The notes under the pieces: model-generated
Database searches by the model: none
Told to the model about the DNA's origin: nothing
What the model saw: the letters and a program-made list of their open reading frames with translations, nothing else
Shown here: piece after piece, positions 34,610 through 43,399 of the stretch
How the letters are laid out: the number at the start of each line of letters is the position of its first letter
Numbering within the stretch: position 1 is the stretch's first letter
Assembly: GCF_014203275.1 (NCBI RefSeq)
Contig: NZ_JACHIP010000018.1
Location: forward strand, 1 to 52,313
DNA: 52,313 bases
Direction of reading: 5' to 3'
Source of the DNA: Granulicella aggregans
GTDB lineage: Bacteria; Acidobacteriota; Terriglobia; Terriglobales; Acidobacteriaceae
Program-made: the position numbers and the translations under genes

Positions 34610-34639
34610 TTGACTAATGATTAGGTCGCATGGTATATT
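34610..34639 (+). promoter_or_regulatory. Sigma70-like promoter of precursor 2
   Basis: TTGACT at 34610-34615 and TATATT at 34634-34639 are separated by 18 bases. The precursor ATG follows at 34677 after a GGAG at 34664-34667. The stretch is AT-rich relative to its surroundings. It would let precursor 2 and lanM be expressed separately from the lanT transcript. Confidence 0.6.
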
Positions 34640-34676
34640 CCTCGTGCTTTATAAATCCAAAGTGGAGAATATCGAC

Positions 34677-34919
34677 ATGTCGGATCAAACAACGGTTCGC
34701 TCCTGGAAAGATAGGTCTTTTCGTGAAAGTTTAAGCGGCGCGGAGACGAGGTCAATAGAACCTCATCCCGCAGGTGCATACGAACTAGACGAGTTGGAAC
34801 TTGCCGAGATTGTTGGTGCTTCAACCGAAAAGAACATGTCATACGGCTGCTGTTCGGGAAACAATACATCTAACTGCGGTACTTGCGGTGGCGGCACATC
34901 CGGCTGCTGCGGTTCATAG
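34677..34919 (+). CDS. lanA: Class II lanthipeptide precursor 2 (mersacidin-type leader)
   Basis: 80 residues; GGAG at 34664-34667 supports the ATG at 34677 over an upstream start. Leader: VRSWKDRSFRESLSGAE, then IEPHPAGAYELDELELAEIV and cleavage after VGA (residues 46-48). The 32-residue core STEKNMSYGCCSGNN continues TSNCGTCGGGTSGCCGS. Cysteines are CC, C-x-x-C, CC as in precursor 1, and NCGTCG and SGCCG are identical. Differences lie in the N-terminal segment (EKNMSY versus NNNTTD) and in the loop. The two may act as a pair or as variants. It is 125 bp ahead of lanM. Confidence 0.93.
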   Translation: MSDQTTVRSWKDRSFRESLSGAETRSIEPHPAGAYELDELELAEIVGASTEKNMSYGCCSGNNTSNCGTCGGGTSGCCGS

Positions 34920-34963
34920 AAGAAGGCGACGCAAACAGATGCTCTGAAATGTCGGCTGCTATA

Positions 34964-34982
34964 CCTAAGTCGAAAACTTAGG
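34964..34982 (+). other. Hairpin 1 between precursor 2 and lanM
   Basis: CCTAAGT-CGAAA-ACTTAGG is a perfect 7-bp stem, 45 bp after the precursor stop. It is not followed by a T run, so it is more likely an mRNA-stabilising or attenuating structure than a terminator. Confidence 0.55.
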
Positions 34983-34992
34983 TCAGTCGAAT

Positions 34993-35014
34993 GGGGAGGC
35001 CGGCGTACCTCCCC
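34993..35014 (+). terminator. Hairpin 2, possible leaky terminator before lanM
   Basis: GGGGAGG, 8-base loop CCGGCGTA, then CCTCCCC, followed by TCTTATCTTG. The strong 7-bp GC stem plus a broken T tract would suit partial termination, giving more precursor than LanM transcripts. It lies 30 bp before the lanM start. Confidence 0.6.
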
Positions 35015-35043
35015 TCTTATCTTGTCTAGACCACGGAGTATAG

Positions 35044-38000
35044 GTGAGCACATTCGCTATTGCCTCATTGGAAGAGATTCAGGAGCTCCGCGGTCTATCG
35101 CTGTCAGAATTGCTTTGGAGTAACCGAGCAACTTCGTTAGACGCGGATGTAAGGATCGAGCAGGAGGGCGAGCAGGACGTTTTAGCTAATTGGGCGAAAA
35201 ATACTACGTTTGCCGAACCGCTCGTGATGGAACAGTTTCTTGAAGTTCTTGGAGCTGACCGAGTTCAGCTCGCACATGCATTGACTCAGGCAGCAGGATT
35301 ACGACGCCGGGCGTTGCGTGACATTTCCGCTACGCCTGACAGCGGTGTAGAACGGGTGGAAACGTTAGTTGTAGATCGCGAAGTTCATCCATTCCTCCTC
35401 ATCCTGCAACCTCTACTCGCAGATTACGCCACTGCTGTGTCCGATGCTTTGACTGTTGGGACGAGTGGCGCATCTACAGTAGTGAACGATGCCAACGTAC
35501 TTGTGTCGTCACTTATACGCTCAGTGGGGCAGAAGCTCGTGTGGATCGCTGGCAAGGCACTCGTTCTTGATTTGAATTGTGCGAGGGTTGAGGGCCGGCT
35601 TGCGGGGGATACTTCCGCGGGGCGATTCGAATCTTATGTTGAACAGATGCGAAAGCCGGAAAACTTAAGAATCTTTCTTTCAGAGTACCCTGTTCTGGCC
35701 CGCAAGCTTCGCGCCGTCGTCAGGAATTCAGCCGAACGGACGGTTGAAATGCTCAATCGCTTGCATGATGATTGGTCCGAAATACAACAGACATTCGCGG
35801 TCGCAAGGGATGCCAAAGTTCTGCAAATTCGGACTGACCTTGGCGACAGTCATCGGCATGGCGCGACGGTGACCTCGATGGAGCTAAGTGACGGTCGACT
35901 TCTGGTGTACAAACCCCGCAGGTTAGACATCGATAGGGCGTTCACTGAAGTTGTGAGCTTTGTTAACTCGCGTATCCATCGCTTTCAACTCAAGGTTCCG
36001 GCGGTTCTCCCCAAAGGGGCCTATGGGTGGGCGGAAGGTATTAGACATAGCGCCTGCCGCGACAGTAATGAGCTGCGCTCTTTCTATGTCGCCCAAGGTG
36101 GACTGCTAGCGCTTTTATACGCTCTAGAGGCAACGGACTTTCATTCTGAAAATCTCGTGGCTTGTGGCAAATATCCCGTGCCCTTAGACCTAGAGGCGCT
36201 TTTCCATCCTCGGCTCCCATTTGACGATGATGCCAGTGAGGAGGAGAAGGTAATAGATCCTGGCTATGACGTGATGGAAAATTCTGTATTCCGAGTTGGT
36301 TTTCTTCCCCAACGGATATGGGCCACTGATGCTAGCAAGGGCATAGATCTGAGCGGCTTTGGCGGTGCCGCAGGACAATTAAGTCCACATAAGGTTCCTG
36401 TGTTTGAAGATGAAGGTTTGGATACGATGCGGATTGTCCATAAACAGCTAGCGATGTCGGGAGGCGCCAACCGACCTACGATAGATGGAGAGACGGTAGA
36501 TGTTGGCGACTATAACGAGGAGGTCTCCAGTGGTTTCGCTGAGGTTTACCGGCTCATTATGTCAGAGAGGAACTTCCTCTTAGAGGAAAACGGTCTATTG
36601 GACAAGTTTTCCCCTCATGAAGTTCGTGTCGTGTTGAGAGCAACTCGAATTTACGGATTGATGCTAAATGCTTCATTACACCCCGATGCCTTACAAGAGG
36701 GTGTTAATCATGAGCGAGCCTTTCACTTGCTTTGGAAGAGGTGCGTCGAGAAGAAATCACGTTATCGTCGTGTCATTCTTAGTGAAATACAAGACTTGTG
36801 GGAGAATGACATCCCCATCTTCACAAGCACGATCGGCGGGACGTCACTGTTCGACTGCCGAGGCAAAGAGTTTCCACACTTTCTAACGCAGTCGGCTCTC
36901 CAACGGGTCCGCGAGAGAGTCTTGGGACTTTCCGAAAGTGACCTACAACGACAGTTATCCTACATCAACGGCTCCTTGGCGTGCTTGAGAATTGGCCACC
37001 ATCTCGAATCCCGACCTCAAATCGAACCAGCAGACGCTGAAATTACTTTAGTTGAGAGGATAACTCGCCTGACGGACAAGCTGGACAAGCGTCTCATTGA
37101 GACGAGTGTCTCTATTGGACCTAACAGCAATTGGCTCGGTCTGCAGCTTGTCGACGAAAGTTACTGGGTGTTTCGTCCGTTGGGTCTTGACCTGTACTCT
37201 GGCTTGCCTGGAGTAGCTTTGTATTTGGCTTATTCCGACCACCTCAATCCGCGCCATCAGGTACGTGATCTCGCCGAAAGAGTTGTTGAAATGGTTGTTA
37301 GTCACGTTGATCGGCTGCTCGACAACCCCAGCGAGCTTTCCGTGGGGGGCGTATTCTCTGGGGTAGGCGGCGTTATCTACTTGCTTTCACAGGTTTGTGG
37401 TATCTGGCATAACGCGGACCTCTACACCAAAATGTCCTACTTTATCAGGCGTTTGCAACCGAGAGTCGGTCAATTTGAACATAGTGACATAATAGGTGGG
37501 ACGGCGGGCTGGCTCCTTTGCTTGATTGCTGCAGCTACATGTTCCGGTTCGACGAACCATTTCTTGGAGGAGATCGAGGCTACTACGGATCAGCTTGTAA
37601 ATGCTAAGGAGGGCAGTGATGTTGAACCTACATGGAGGGGAGGTGCTGAGGCCTACGCACCCCTTACGGGGTTCTCGCACGGAGCTGCGGGGATCGCATA
37701 TGCTCTTCTAAAAGCCTCGCTCGCTCTAGGACGGGAGGATTTGTTGGAACTCGCTGTTCGTAGTCTCTCTTACGAAAGCAAACTAATGTCTGAGTCGGAA
37801 GAAAACTGGCCGGATTTCAGGACCGACATCGATGGGACCATTCCAGCAACTCCCAATTATCAAAATGACTGGTGCCATGGTGCTCCCGGTATCGGCTTGA
37901 GTCGACTCGCGTTTTTACAGTCTTCAAAGGCGCACTCTGAGCTCGAGCGGGAGTTGCGCCATGCAATGAACTCTACGATACGTCGTGGTTTTGGACGCAA

Positions 38001-38283
38001 CCACAGTCTTTGCCACGGAGACTTGGGCAATCTCGAGCTATTGCTCGGGTATAGTAACTACGAGAACTCAGAGCTGGCCAATTTTGTATATAGGAGCAAA
38101 CTGACTGAGGTAGTCGCATCCGTGGAACGTAGTGGTTTTCTTTGTGGCACACCCGAACATATCGAATCCCCTGGGCTAATGACTGGACTCGCGGGTATTG
38201 GATACGGATTACTTCGGATGCTGCGACCCGCCGAGGTTCCATCTGTCCTTTTGCTAGAGCCACCGACGAAGCAATGCTTCTAA
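35044..38283 (+). CDS. lanM: LanM class II lanthipeptide synthetase
   Basis: 1079 residues, normal LanM size. The N-terminal dehydratase (about 150-600) has KPRRLDIDRAF and DFHSENLVACGKYPVPLDLE, a kinase-like active centre that phosphorylates Ser/Thr and eliminates phosphate. The C-terminal LanC-like cyclase (about 690-1070) carries the zinc ligands Cys944 in NDWCHGAPGIG and Cys990-His991 in LCHGDLGN, plus GLAGIGYGLLRML. It installs Dha/Dhb and closes lanthionine rings on both precursors. The start is GTG at 35044 with GGAG upstream. The next gene follows 16 bp after the stop. Confidence 0.97.
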   Translation: MSTFAIASLEEIQELRGLSLSELLWSNRATSLDADVRIEQEGEQDVLANWAKNTTFAEPLVMEQFLEVLGADRVQLAHALTQAAGLRRRALRDISATPDSGVERVETLVVDREVHPFLLILQPLLADYATAVSDALTVGTSGASTVVNDANVLVSSLIRSVGQKLVWIAGKALVLDLNCARVEGRLAGDTSAGRFESYVEQMRKPENLRIFLSEYPVLARKLRAVVRNSAERTVEMLNRLHDDWSEIQQTFAVARDAKVLQIRTDLGDSHRHGATVTSMELSDGRLLVYKPRRLDIDRAFTEVVSFVNSRIHRFQLKVPAVLPKGAYGWAEGIRHSACRDSNELRSFYVAQGGLLALLYALEATDFHSENLVACGKYPVPLDLEALFHPRLPFDDDASEEEKVIDPGYDVMENSVFRVGFLPQRIWATDASKGIDLSGFGGAAGQLSPHKVPVFEDEGLDTMRIVHKQLAMSGGANRPTIDGETVDVGDYNEEVSSGFAEVYRLIMSERNFLLEENGLLDKFSPHEVRVVLRATRIYGLMLNASLHPDALQEGVNHERAFHLLWKRCVEKKSRYRRVILSEIQDLWENDIPIFTSTIGGTSLFDCRGKEFPHFLTQSALQRVRERVLGLSESDLQRQLSYINGSLACLRIGHHLESRPQIEPADAEITLVERITRLTDKLDKRLIETSVSIGPNSNWLGLQLVDESYWVFRPLGLDLYSGLPGVALYLAYSDHLNPRHQVRDLAERVVEMVVSHVDRLLDNPSELSVGGVFSGVGGVIYLLSQVCGIWHNADLYTKMSYFIRRLQPRVGQFEHSDIIGGTAGWLLCLIAAATCSGSTNHFLEEIEATTDQLVNAKEGSDVEPTWRGGAEAYAPLTGFSHGAAGIAYALLKASLALGREDLLELAVRSLSYESKLMSESEENWPDFRTDIDGTIPATPNYQNDWCHGAPGIGLSRLAFLQSSKAHSELERELRHAMNSTIRRGFGRNHSLCHGDLGNLELLLGYSNYENSELANFVYRSKLTEVVASVERSGFLCGTPEHIESPGLMTGLAGIGYGLLRMLRPAEVPSVLLLEPPTKQCF

Positions 38284-38299
38284 CCAGACGAGGCGCGCG

Positions 38300-39169
38300 A
38301 TGCAGATCGGAGCACTTGAACTATGTCTGCGCGGGTACGACGAATCCATAGCAACTCAAGTCACGAAATTGACAGAGTTGGCCGTCCACCTGGAACAAAT
38401 GGGATATGATCGCTTGTGGCTCACAGAGCATCATTCTGAAAACTTTGTGCATGCTAGTCCCCTTATTCTTCTTCCTATATTAGCTAGTTCAACAACTCAA
38501 ATAAAGATTGGAGTTGGTGGCCTTCTGTTGAGGTACTACCTTGTTGGCCGACTCGCTAATGATGTCGCTTTTCTTAATCAGATCTATCCTGATCGCATAG
38601 AGATCGGCTTAGGCCGTGGGCGGCCTAATGTTGGTCGAGAAGTGGGCCTCATTACAGAAGCGACATCTGCCACCTATCCAGCGCTGGTATCCGAGTTCGA
38701 CACCCAGCTCAGAACCCGCGCACTCCCAGTTCCAGTCGCAAAAACAAGTGACCGGTCGCAGATTTGGATGTTGGGCTCGCATCACGAGAGCTGTACCGTC
38801 GCGTCGGCTCTTGAGCTTCCGTATGTTCATGCGGGATTTCTAGACAAAGAGTTTCAGAATGTACCAGTTATCAAGCCATTGCATTTAGCGATTTCTGGAA
38901 TTATCAATAATTCCAATTACTCCGCTTTGCGTGCGATATATGACAACGACAAGATCAAGGTCATCCCGCAAGTCTACGGAGGGCCGGAAAGTGCAACAAA
39001 ACAACTAGCTGATATTGTCCATAGATTTGACCCGACGTCACTTCTGTATATGGATCTCAGTCAATCGTTTGAACAAAAACTGAGATCCTATGAACTCTTC
39101 TACCAATTGGCAAAGCTCGTCGCTAGAGAAACGAATCAAGAGTTTGCCGAGAGGTCCACATGCCACTAG
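38300..39169 (+). CDS. Luciferase-like flavin/F420 oxidoreductase, LanJC candidate
   Basis: 289 residues of the bacterial luciferase-like (LLM) superfamily: IGALELCLRG at strand 1, LAVHLEQMGYDRLWLTEHHS (family E-H-H), IKIGVGGLLLRYYLVGRLAN, YPDRIEIGLGRGRP. It is a little shorter than the usual 320-350. Directly following lanM, it fits the LanJC reductases that hydrogenate Dha/Dhb to D-Ala/D-Abu in carnolysin- and lexapeptide-type clusters. Whether it uses FMN or F420 cannot be read. Its stop overlaps the next gene by ten bases, so the two are coupled. Confidence 0.85.
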   Translation: MQIGALELCLRGYDESIATQVTKLTELAVHLEQMGYDRLWLTEHHSENFVHASPLILLPILASSTTQIKIGVGGLLLRYYLVGRLANDVAFLNQIYPDRIEIGLGRGRPNVGREVGLITEATSATYPALVSEFDTQLRTRALPVPVAKTSDRSQIWMLGSHHESCTVASALELPYVHAGFLDKEFQNVPVIKPLHLAISGIINNSNYSALRAIYDNDKIKVIPQVYGGPESATKQLADIVHRFDPTSLLYMDLSQSFEQKLRSYELFYQLAKLVARETNQEFAERSTCH

Positions 39170-40884
39170 CTGAGGAGCTGTGGTACATCCCGCATTTCAG
39201 GTCGACGACAGCCGGCGAGCGAATAGTGCTGGAGAACGCTCTTGGCGTGAGAGAGGTCAGTCCGAATCAAGCTCGTTTGTTGGGCTTGCTGCCAAGTCTT
39301 TCTTCCTGGCAGGAGCTCATGTCTGCCATCCGCGCGGCAACATATCCACCACTCTCGCAAACCTCATGCACGGCATTCCTGGAAATGATCAGGGATACAA
39401 GACTCCTGATATCACTTTCCACTATTGAGAAGATCTTGCCATCTCGAGACCGCCCTTCATCAGCTGATACGATCATCATTTTCACTCGTGATCGACCACA
39501 TGCGCTGCGTAATGCCCTGGATTCTGCACAACGTTTGGTGAGGTCCGATGCTAACACGCGCCAAATAGTCATCTTCGACTCAAGTGGAACCAGCGCCGTT
39601 AGCTCCCACAATCGCGATATTGCATCGTCCAGCGGGAACAAAGCCATTTCCTATGTTGGACTAAAGGAACTCGCTGCTTATAGGGATCGGCTATGGGCCG
39701 CTGGCGCTAGTGCAACGGCAATCGAAGGTTTGTGGGCCTCGGTGAGAGTCAACTTTAGCGCTGGATCCGCGCGAAATCTCGCCCTCCTCCGACATCAGGG
39801 CCAGCGACTGCTACTGGTCGATGACGACGTCGACTGCCGATTTATGACTCACTCTTCGACTAGGCCTGAACGACTATCCTTTGTCAAAGACGGGTCGGAT
39901 CACTATATTGAATTTCCTTGGCAGCCAGACGCTTGGGCGGCATCTGCCTTAACCCCGGACCGTGATGTTCTTCAGGACACATTTGACCTTCTCGGTAGGT
40001 CCATTGCCGAGTTAACACGGAACTGGAGGGGTGAGCGGGTATTAAATCAGCCAGCGCGAGACATGATCATGTCGGAGTCTGGTCGTGTTCGTCAAGTACG
40101 AGCAGTAACCTTTGGAATATGCGGGGATTCTGGCTGCTTCACTGGAGACTGGCTGGGACTACGTTCTCGGGAATATATCACGCCCACGGTCTGTAAGTCC
40201 CGGGACCCAAAGATTAACCTTTATCTCAGCAATCGGAATATCGTCGACATCGCTAGAAGTCTGGAGTTACCAGAACATTCGCCTTTCATGTGTTACTCTG
40301 TGGCGCTCGATAATAGGGATGGCGAGCTGCCGCCCTTTCCACCAACCCATCGAAACGAAGACGGGGTATTTGGACAGATGCTCCGCAATGCGTGGGGAAG
40401 CTGCGTAGCCGTTTCACCATTTGGCGTTTATCATTTCCCGAAGCCGAAAGACACCGAGTATGGATCTGGCGCGGATCTGCGTGTTTCTGATATTCTGCTT
40501 CACCTCGTAACGACGGCATGCTCGCCTTCTGGACGGGACGATCTTGACGGATTAATGGAGACAGTTGCAAGCGCCATCTCTGCATCTAATAACCGTCAGG
40601 GGGTGATATCTATCGCGAGGGAGATTTATCAATCCCGTATTGAGCGGTGCGACAGTCTACTTGCCATCGCAACACAGTGGCACGCTCCTAACGAAACTGT
40701 GGCCTACCTTACTCGACTTCGTCAAATACTCGTTCAGAACTTGTCGGAGGCTTCTTCGCCATTTTATAAGATTCACTTTCTGGATGCAGTCGAAGAAGAT
40801 GCACACGCGTATCTAACCCGTTATCAAGACACTCTACTAACTTGGTCTGACGTTCGATCGGCCGCCCAAAACCTAATTTCCTAA
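39160..40884 (+). CDS. Glycosyltransferase with N-terminal PqqD/RRE-like region
   Basis: 574 residues. Residues about 15-90 (IVLENALGVREVSPNQARLL, then GLLPSLSSWQELMSAIRAAT and CTAFLEMIRDTRLLIS) follow the PqqD pattern of strands, N-x-x-A-x-x-L-x-x-L and three helices, the RiPP recognition fold that binds leader peptides. About 103-430 is a GT-A fold: TIIIFTRDRPHALRNALDSA, SARNLALLRHQGQRLLLVDD with a DDDVD metal site, and a later NEDGVFGQML. About 150 C-terminal residues are helical. It overlaps the LLM oxidoreductase gene. It may glycosylate the lanthipeptide; the RRE assignment is by eye. Confidence 0.75.
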   Translation: MPLAEELWYIPHFRSTTAGERIVLENALGVREVSPNQARLLGLLPSLSSWQELMSAIRAATYPPLSQTSCTAFLEMIRDTRLLISLSTIEKILPSRDRPSSADTIIIFTRDRPHALRNALDSAQRLVRSDANTRQIVIFDSSGTSAVSSHNRDIASSSGNKAISYVGLKELAAYRDRLWAAGASATAIEGLWASVRVNFSAGSARNLALLRHQGQRLLLVDDDVDCRFMTHSSTRPERLSFVKDGSDHYIEFPWQPDAWAASALTPDRDVLQDTFDLLGRSIAELTRNWRGERVLNQPARDMIMSESGRVRQVRAVTFGICGDSGCFTGDWLGLRSREYITPTVCKSRDPKINLYLSNRNIVDIARSLELPEHSPFMCYSVALDNRDGELPPFPPTHRNEDGVFGQMLRNAWGSCVAVSPFGVYHFPKPKDTEYGSGADLRVSDILLHLVTTACSPSGRDDLDGLMETVASAISASNNRQGVISIAREIYQSRIERCDSLLAIATQWHAPNETVAYLTRLRQILVQNLSEASSPFYKIHFLDAVEEDAHAYLTRYQDTLLTWSDVRSAAQNLIS

Positions 40885-40903
40885 TACTGGTATTCGCGAA
40901 CCA

Positions 40904-43297
40904 ATGCCTCAATTCCTTTCTCGATATAGCTCAATTGCCAAGAAGTGGGATATTGGACGCCCCCTGCTCCTGGCGACGAGTGCGTTGTTCCTGAGCTTTG
41001 TCGCCCTCACCACCGTGTTCAGTGTGTATAGCACCGTCCGTGATCATGCGTTTCCATACCCTCGGTGGCAGAAAATACTCCAGCTGCAGTTTCTTCGAAA
41101 CGGAATTCCTTCGGGGGTGGTGTGGGTCCGCCAAGACGACCTGGCCACCATAAAGGGTTTGGGGTGTGTTGATAACGCAGCAATCAGTATGAGTTCCCAG
41201 GACCTGCTGTCGACGTCACAGGGCACTTTTAAAGTGATACATATATCTTCGAGCAACGAGCTTGCGTCTTTGCTTTCAGTCTCTCCTCTCATGGGCCTGG
41301 AAACCCCACGGGATGGAGCTTTGTTGGCCTATGACGCATGGGAAAGGCTATTTGACAAGGATGCGACAATCTTGGGCACCCGGGTAAAGGTCGGAGCGCG
41401 GGTTGTCACTATCACAGGCATCATGCCAAGAACATTTCGCTGGTCAAACGGAGACATCTTTACTGATCTGCAATCTGACGATGCACATGCCGCTCACCCG
41501 CTATACCTAGCCATAAAGCAATCAGCCTCAGCTTCTGCCTGTGCCGGTCAAGCAATGAGAATTGTGAATGATCTAGTTTCTCGCGACGAAGGGCAAGGAC
41601 TAGATCCGTCTCTGCACCTAGCACCGCTCTTCCTAGGGCAACCCGCGCTCGGAGAGTTTACGCGGCATCTTTACGCCATCATGATAGGTACCCTAATATT
41701 GGCTATCGTATCGGGTGCAAATGCTGCAGTCTTGTCTCTAACACGAGCCGTAAGAGATCGACCTACCCGAGCAGTTGAGATCGCCTTAGGGTCTTCGCTG
41801 CCACGGCTTATCTGGACAAGCAGCAAGGATTATCTGGCCTGCTCTTTTACTGCAGCACTTGCTGCACTTGTGACAAGCTATGAGCTTCTAAAGCACCCCA
41901 CATTATGGTTGCCGCTGCAAGCGTTGCCAGCCGGCTTAGAGTTTCATTTAAGCGGTCTAGCACTGCTCAGCCTCACAAGCGCAACATTGCTTGCGACATT
42001 GATAATGGCTATATTGCCGAATCGCGCTCTAATTTTAAGCCCGACAGCGGTTACCACGGCCCTCGCAGGAAGTAAATCTACAGCTAGCAAGCATCTGCGT
42101 TATGTGTATTTTCTTTCGGTTGTTGGCCAAGCGTTTCTCAGTATCTCCCTACTGGCGACGACGATAACCATAGTGAGACGCACACAAGGACAGCTTCATG
42201 TCGAGGAGGGCTTCTCCACTCAGGGCGTCATATCCGAAGCCTTTATTCTGCCCGCCACGCAGTACCCAACGTGGACTTCAAAACGTACGGCTTTAGAGAC
42301 GTTGCGAGAAACTGTCGGGCGGTCGGCTGATGTAACCATTTCCGCTGCCGCGCCACCTTTGCCAGCCCTGGACGCCGAGGTTTCTGAAGGCATCGCCCCA
42401 CCGCCAGCGGGCCGTTTTGATAGGGCACAACTTATTAGTGTGGATGACAATTTTCTGAACGTATTCCGGCTGACGTTGGAGGCTGGAAGACCATTCGCCG
42501 CTCATGACATGACAGGTTCCGTGCATGTTGCATTAGTATCGAAAGCGTTTGCACGCCTTGTCTTTGGCTCTAGGGATCCTCTTGGACGGTCCATTTACCT
42601 TCCGGCCCTCAAGTATGGTTATCCAAAGGTGGGACGCCCGTCGGAGCCGATCCCAGTGGTTACGGTGATCGGAGTAGTAGCTGACGTAGTATCGCCGCTA
42701 ATCGCGGCGAGCGCTCGACCGGCTGTTTATGTCCCGCTGCCTCTTTTTATGCCCGAAGCTATGTGGGTGCATCTTAAAGCCAGTTCCGACGCGCGGCCCA
42801 TTACCGAGGCGAACCTCCCTTGGCTCGGTAGGTCTACGCTTCCAGGTGCAGTTGGGGCCTCGCCGGTATTGTTACAGGGCTTCTACGAGTCACTACTGAT
42901 GGGTAGTGAGATTTTGCTAGAGCGGCTCTTCGTAATCTTCGCTTTATTTTCGTTGGTCATTGCGACAATAGGTGGCTATAGCCTGACTGAATACACCGCC
43001 GCAACGCGGACTCGAGAGTTTGGTATCAAGTTAGCGTTAGGAGCACATCGACGCCAAATACTTATGTCTACACTGTCCTCGTCGATGGGCGGCGTGCTTC
43101 TGAGTGGTTTTATCGTCTGGGCGGCAACCTTTGCAGTCTCGCGGTCGGGCGAGCTGGCCGCCGTTCTTGGAGTGGCGTCTGGAGCCGTGGTTGCGTCTTC
43201 CACCCTAATGGTATTTGCCACTATCGTGTTTGCTTCGGCAGCACCGGCACGAAGGGCCACTCGTCTTGACATAGTAACCGCCCTTCGGGAGGAATGA
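40904..43297 (+). CDS. Duplicated orphan FtsX/MacB-type permease (ADOP-like)
   Basis: 797 residues without an ATPase domain. Hydrophobic helices lie at about 20-40, 255-280, 305-325, 345-372, 395-425 and 675-780; two MacB-like periplasmic regions occupy 45-240 and 430-660. RAVRDRPTRAVEIALGSSLP and TAATRTREFGIKLALGAHRR are the repeated cytosolic loops of two FtsX units. This is the layout of acidobacterial duplicated orphan permeases. In this cluster it could give producer immunity or assist export, but its ATPase partner is not encoded here. It starts 20 bp after the glycosyltransferase. Confidence 0.88.
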   Translation: MPQFLSRYSSIAKKWDIGRPLLLATSALFLSFVALTTVFSVYSTVRDHAFPYPRWQKILQLQFLRNGIPSGVVWVRQDDLATIKGLGCVDNAAISMSSQDLLSTSQGTFKVIHISSSNELASLLSVSPLMGLETPRDGALLAYDAWERLFDKDATILGTRVKVGARVVTITGIMPRTFRWSNGDIFTDLQSDDAHAAHPLYLAIKQSASASACAGQAMRIVNDLVSRDEGQGLDPSLHLAPLFLGQPALGEFTRHLYAIMIGTLILAIVSGANAAVLSLTRAVRDRPTRAVEIALGSSLPRLIWTSSKDYLACSFTAALAALVTSYELLKHPTLWLPLQALPAGLEFHLSGLALLSLTSATLLATLIMAILPNRALILSPTAVTTALAGSKSTASKHLRYVYFLSVVGQAFLSISLLATTITIVRRTQGQLHVEEGFSTQGVISEAFILPATQYPTWTSKRTALETLRETVGRSADVTISAAAPPLPALDAEVSEGIAPPPAGRFDRAQLISVDDNFLNVFRLTLEAGRPFAAHDMTGSVHVALVSKAFARLVFGSRDPLGRSIYLPALKYGYPKVGRPSEPIPVVTVIGVVADVVSPLIAASARPAVYVPLPLFMPEAMWVHLKASSDARPITEANLPWLGRSTLPGAVGASPVLLQGFYESLLMGSEILLERLFVIFALFSLVIATIGGYSLTEYTAATRTREFGIKLALGAHRRQILMSTLSSSMGGVLLSGFIVWAATFAVSRSGELAAVLGVASGAVVASSTLMVFATIVFASAAPARRATRLDIVTALREE

Positions 43298-43399
43298 CGG
43301 TCGGCGGGTGCAAGACGCAGATGGCACACTCGAGGATTCGAGTCAGCTCGATAGGGTAAAACGCGTTAACAAGTCCTCCCCGTGGTACGGGTCCGATTG

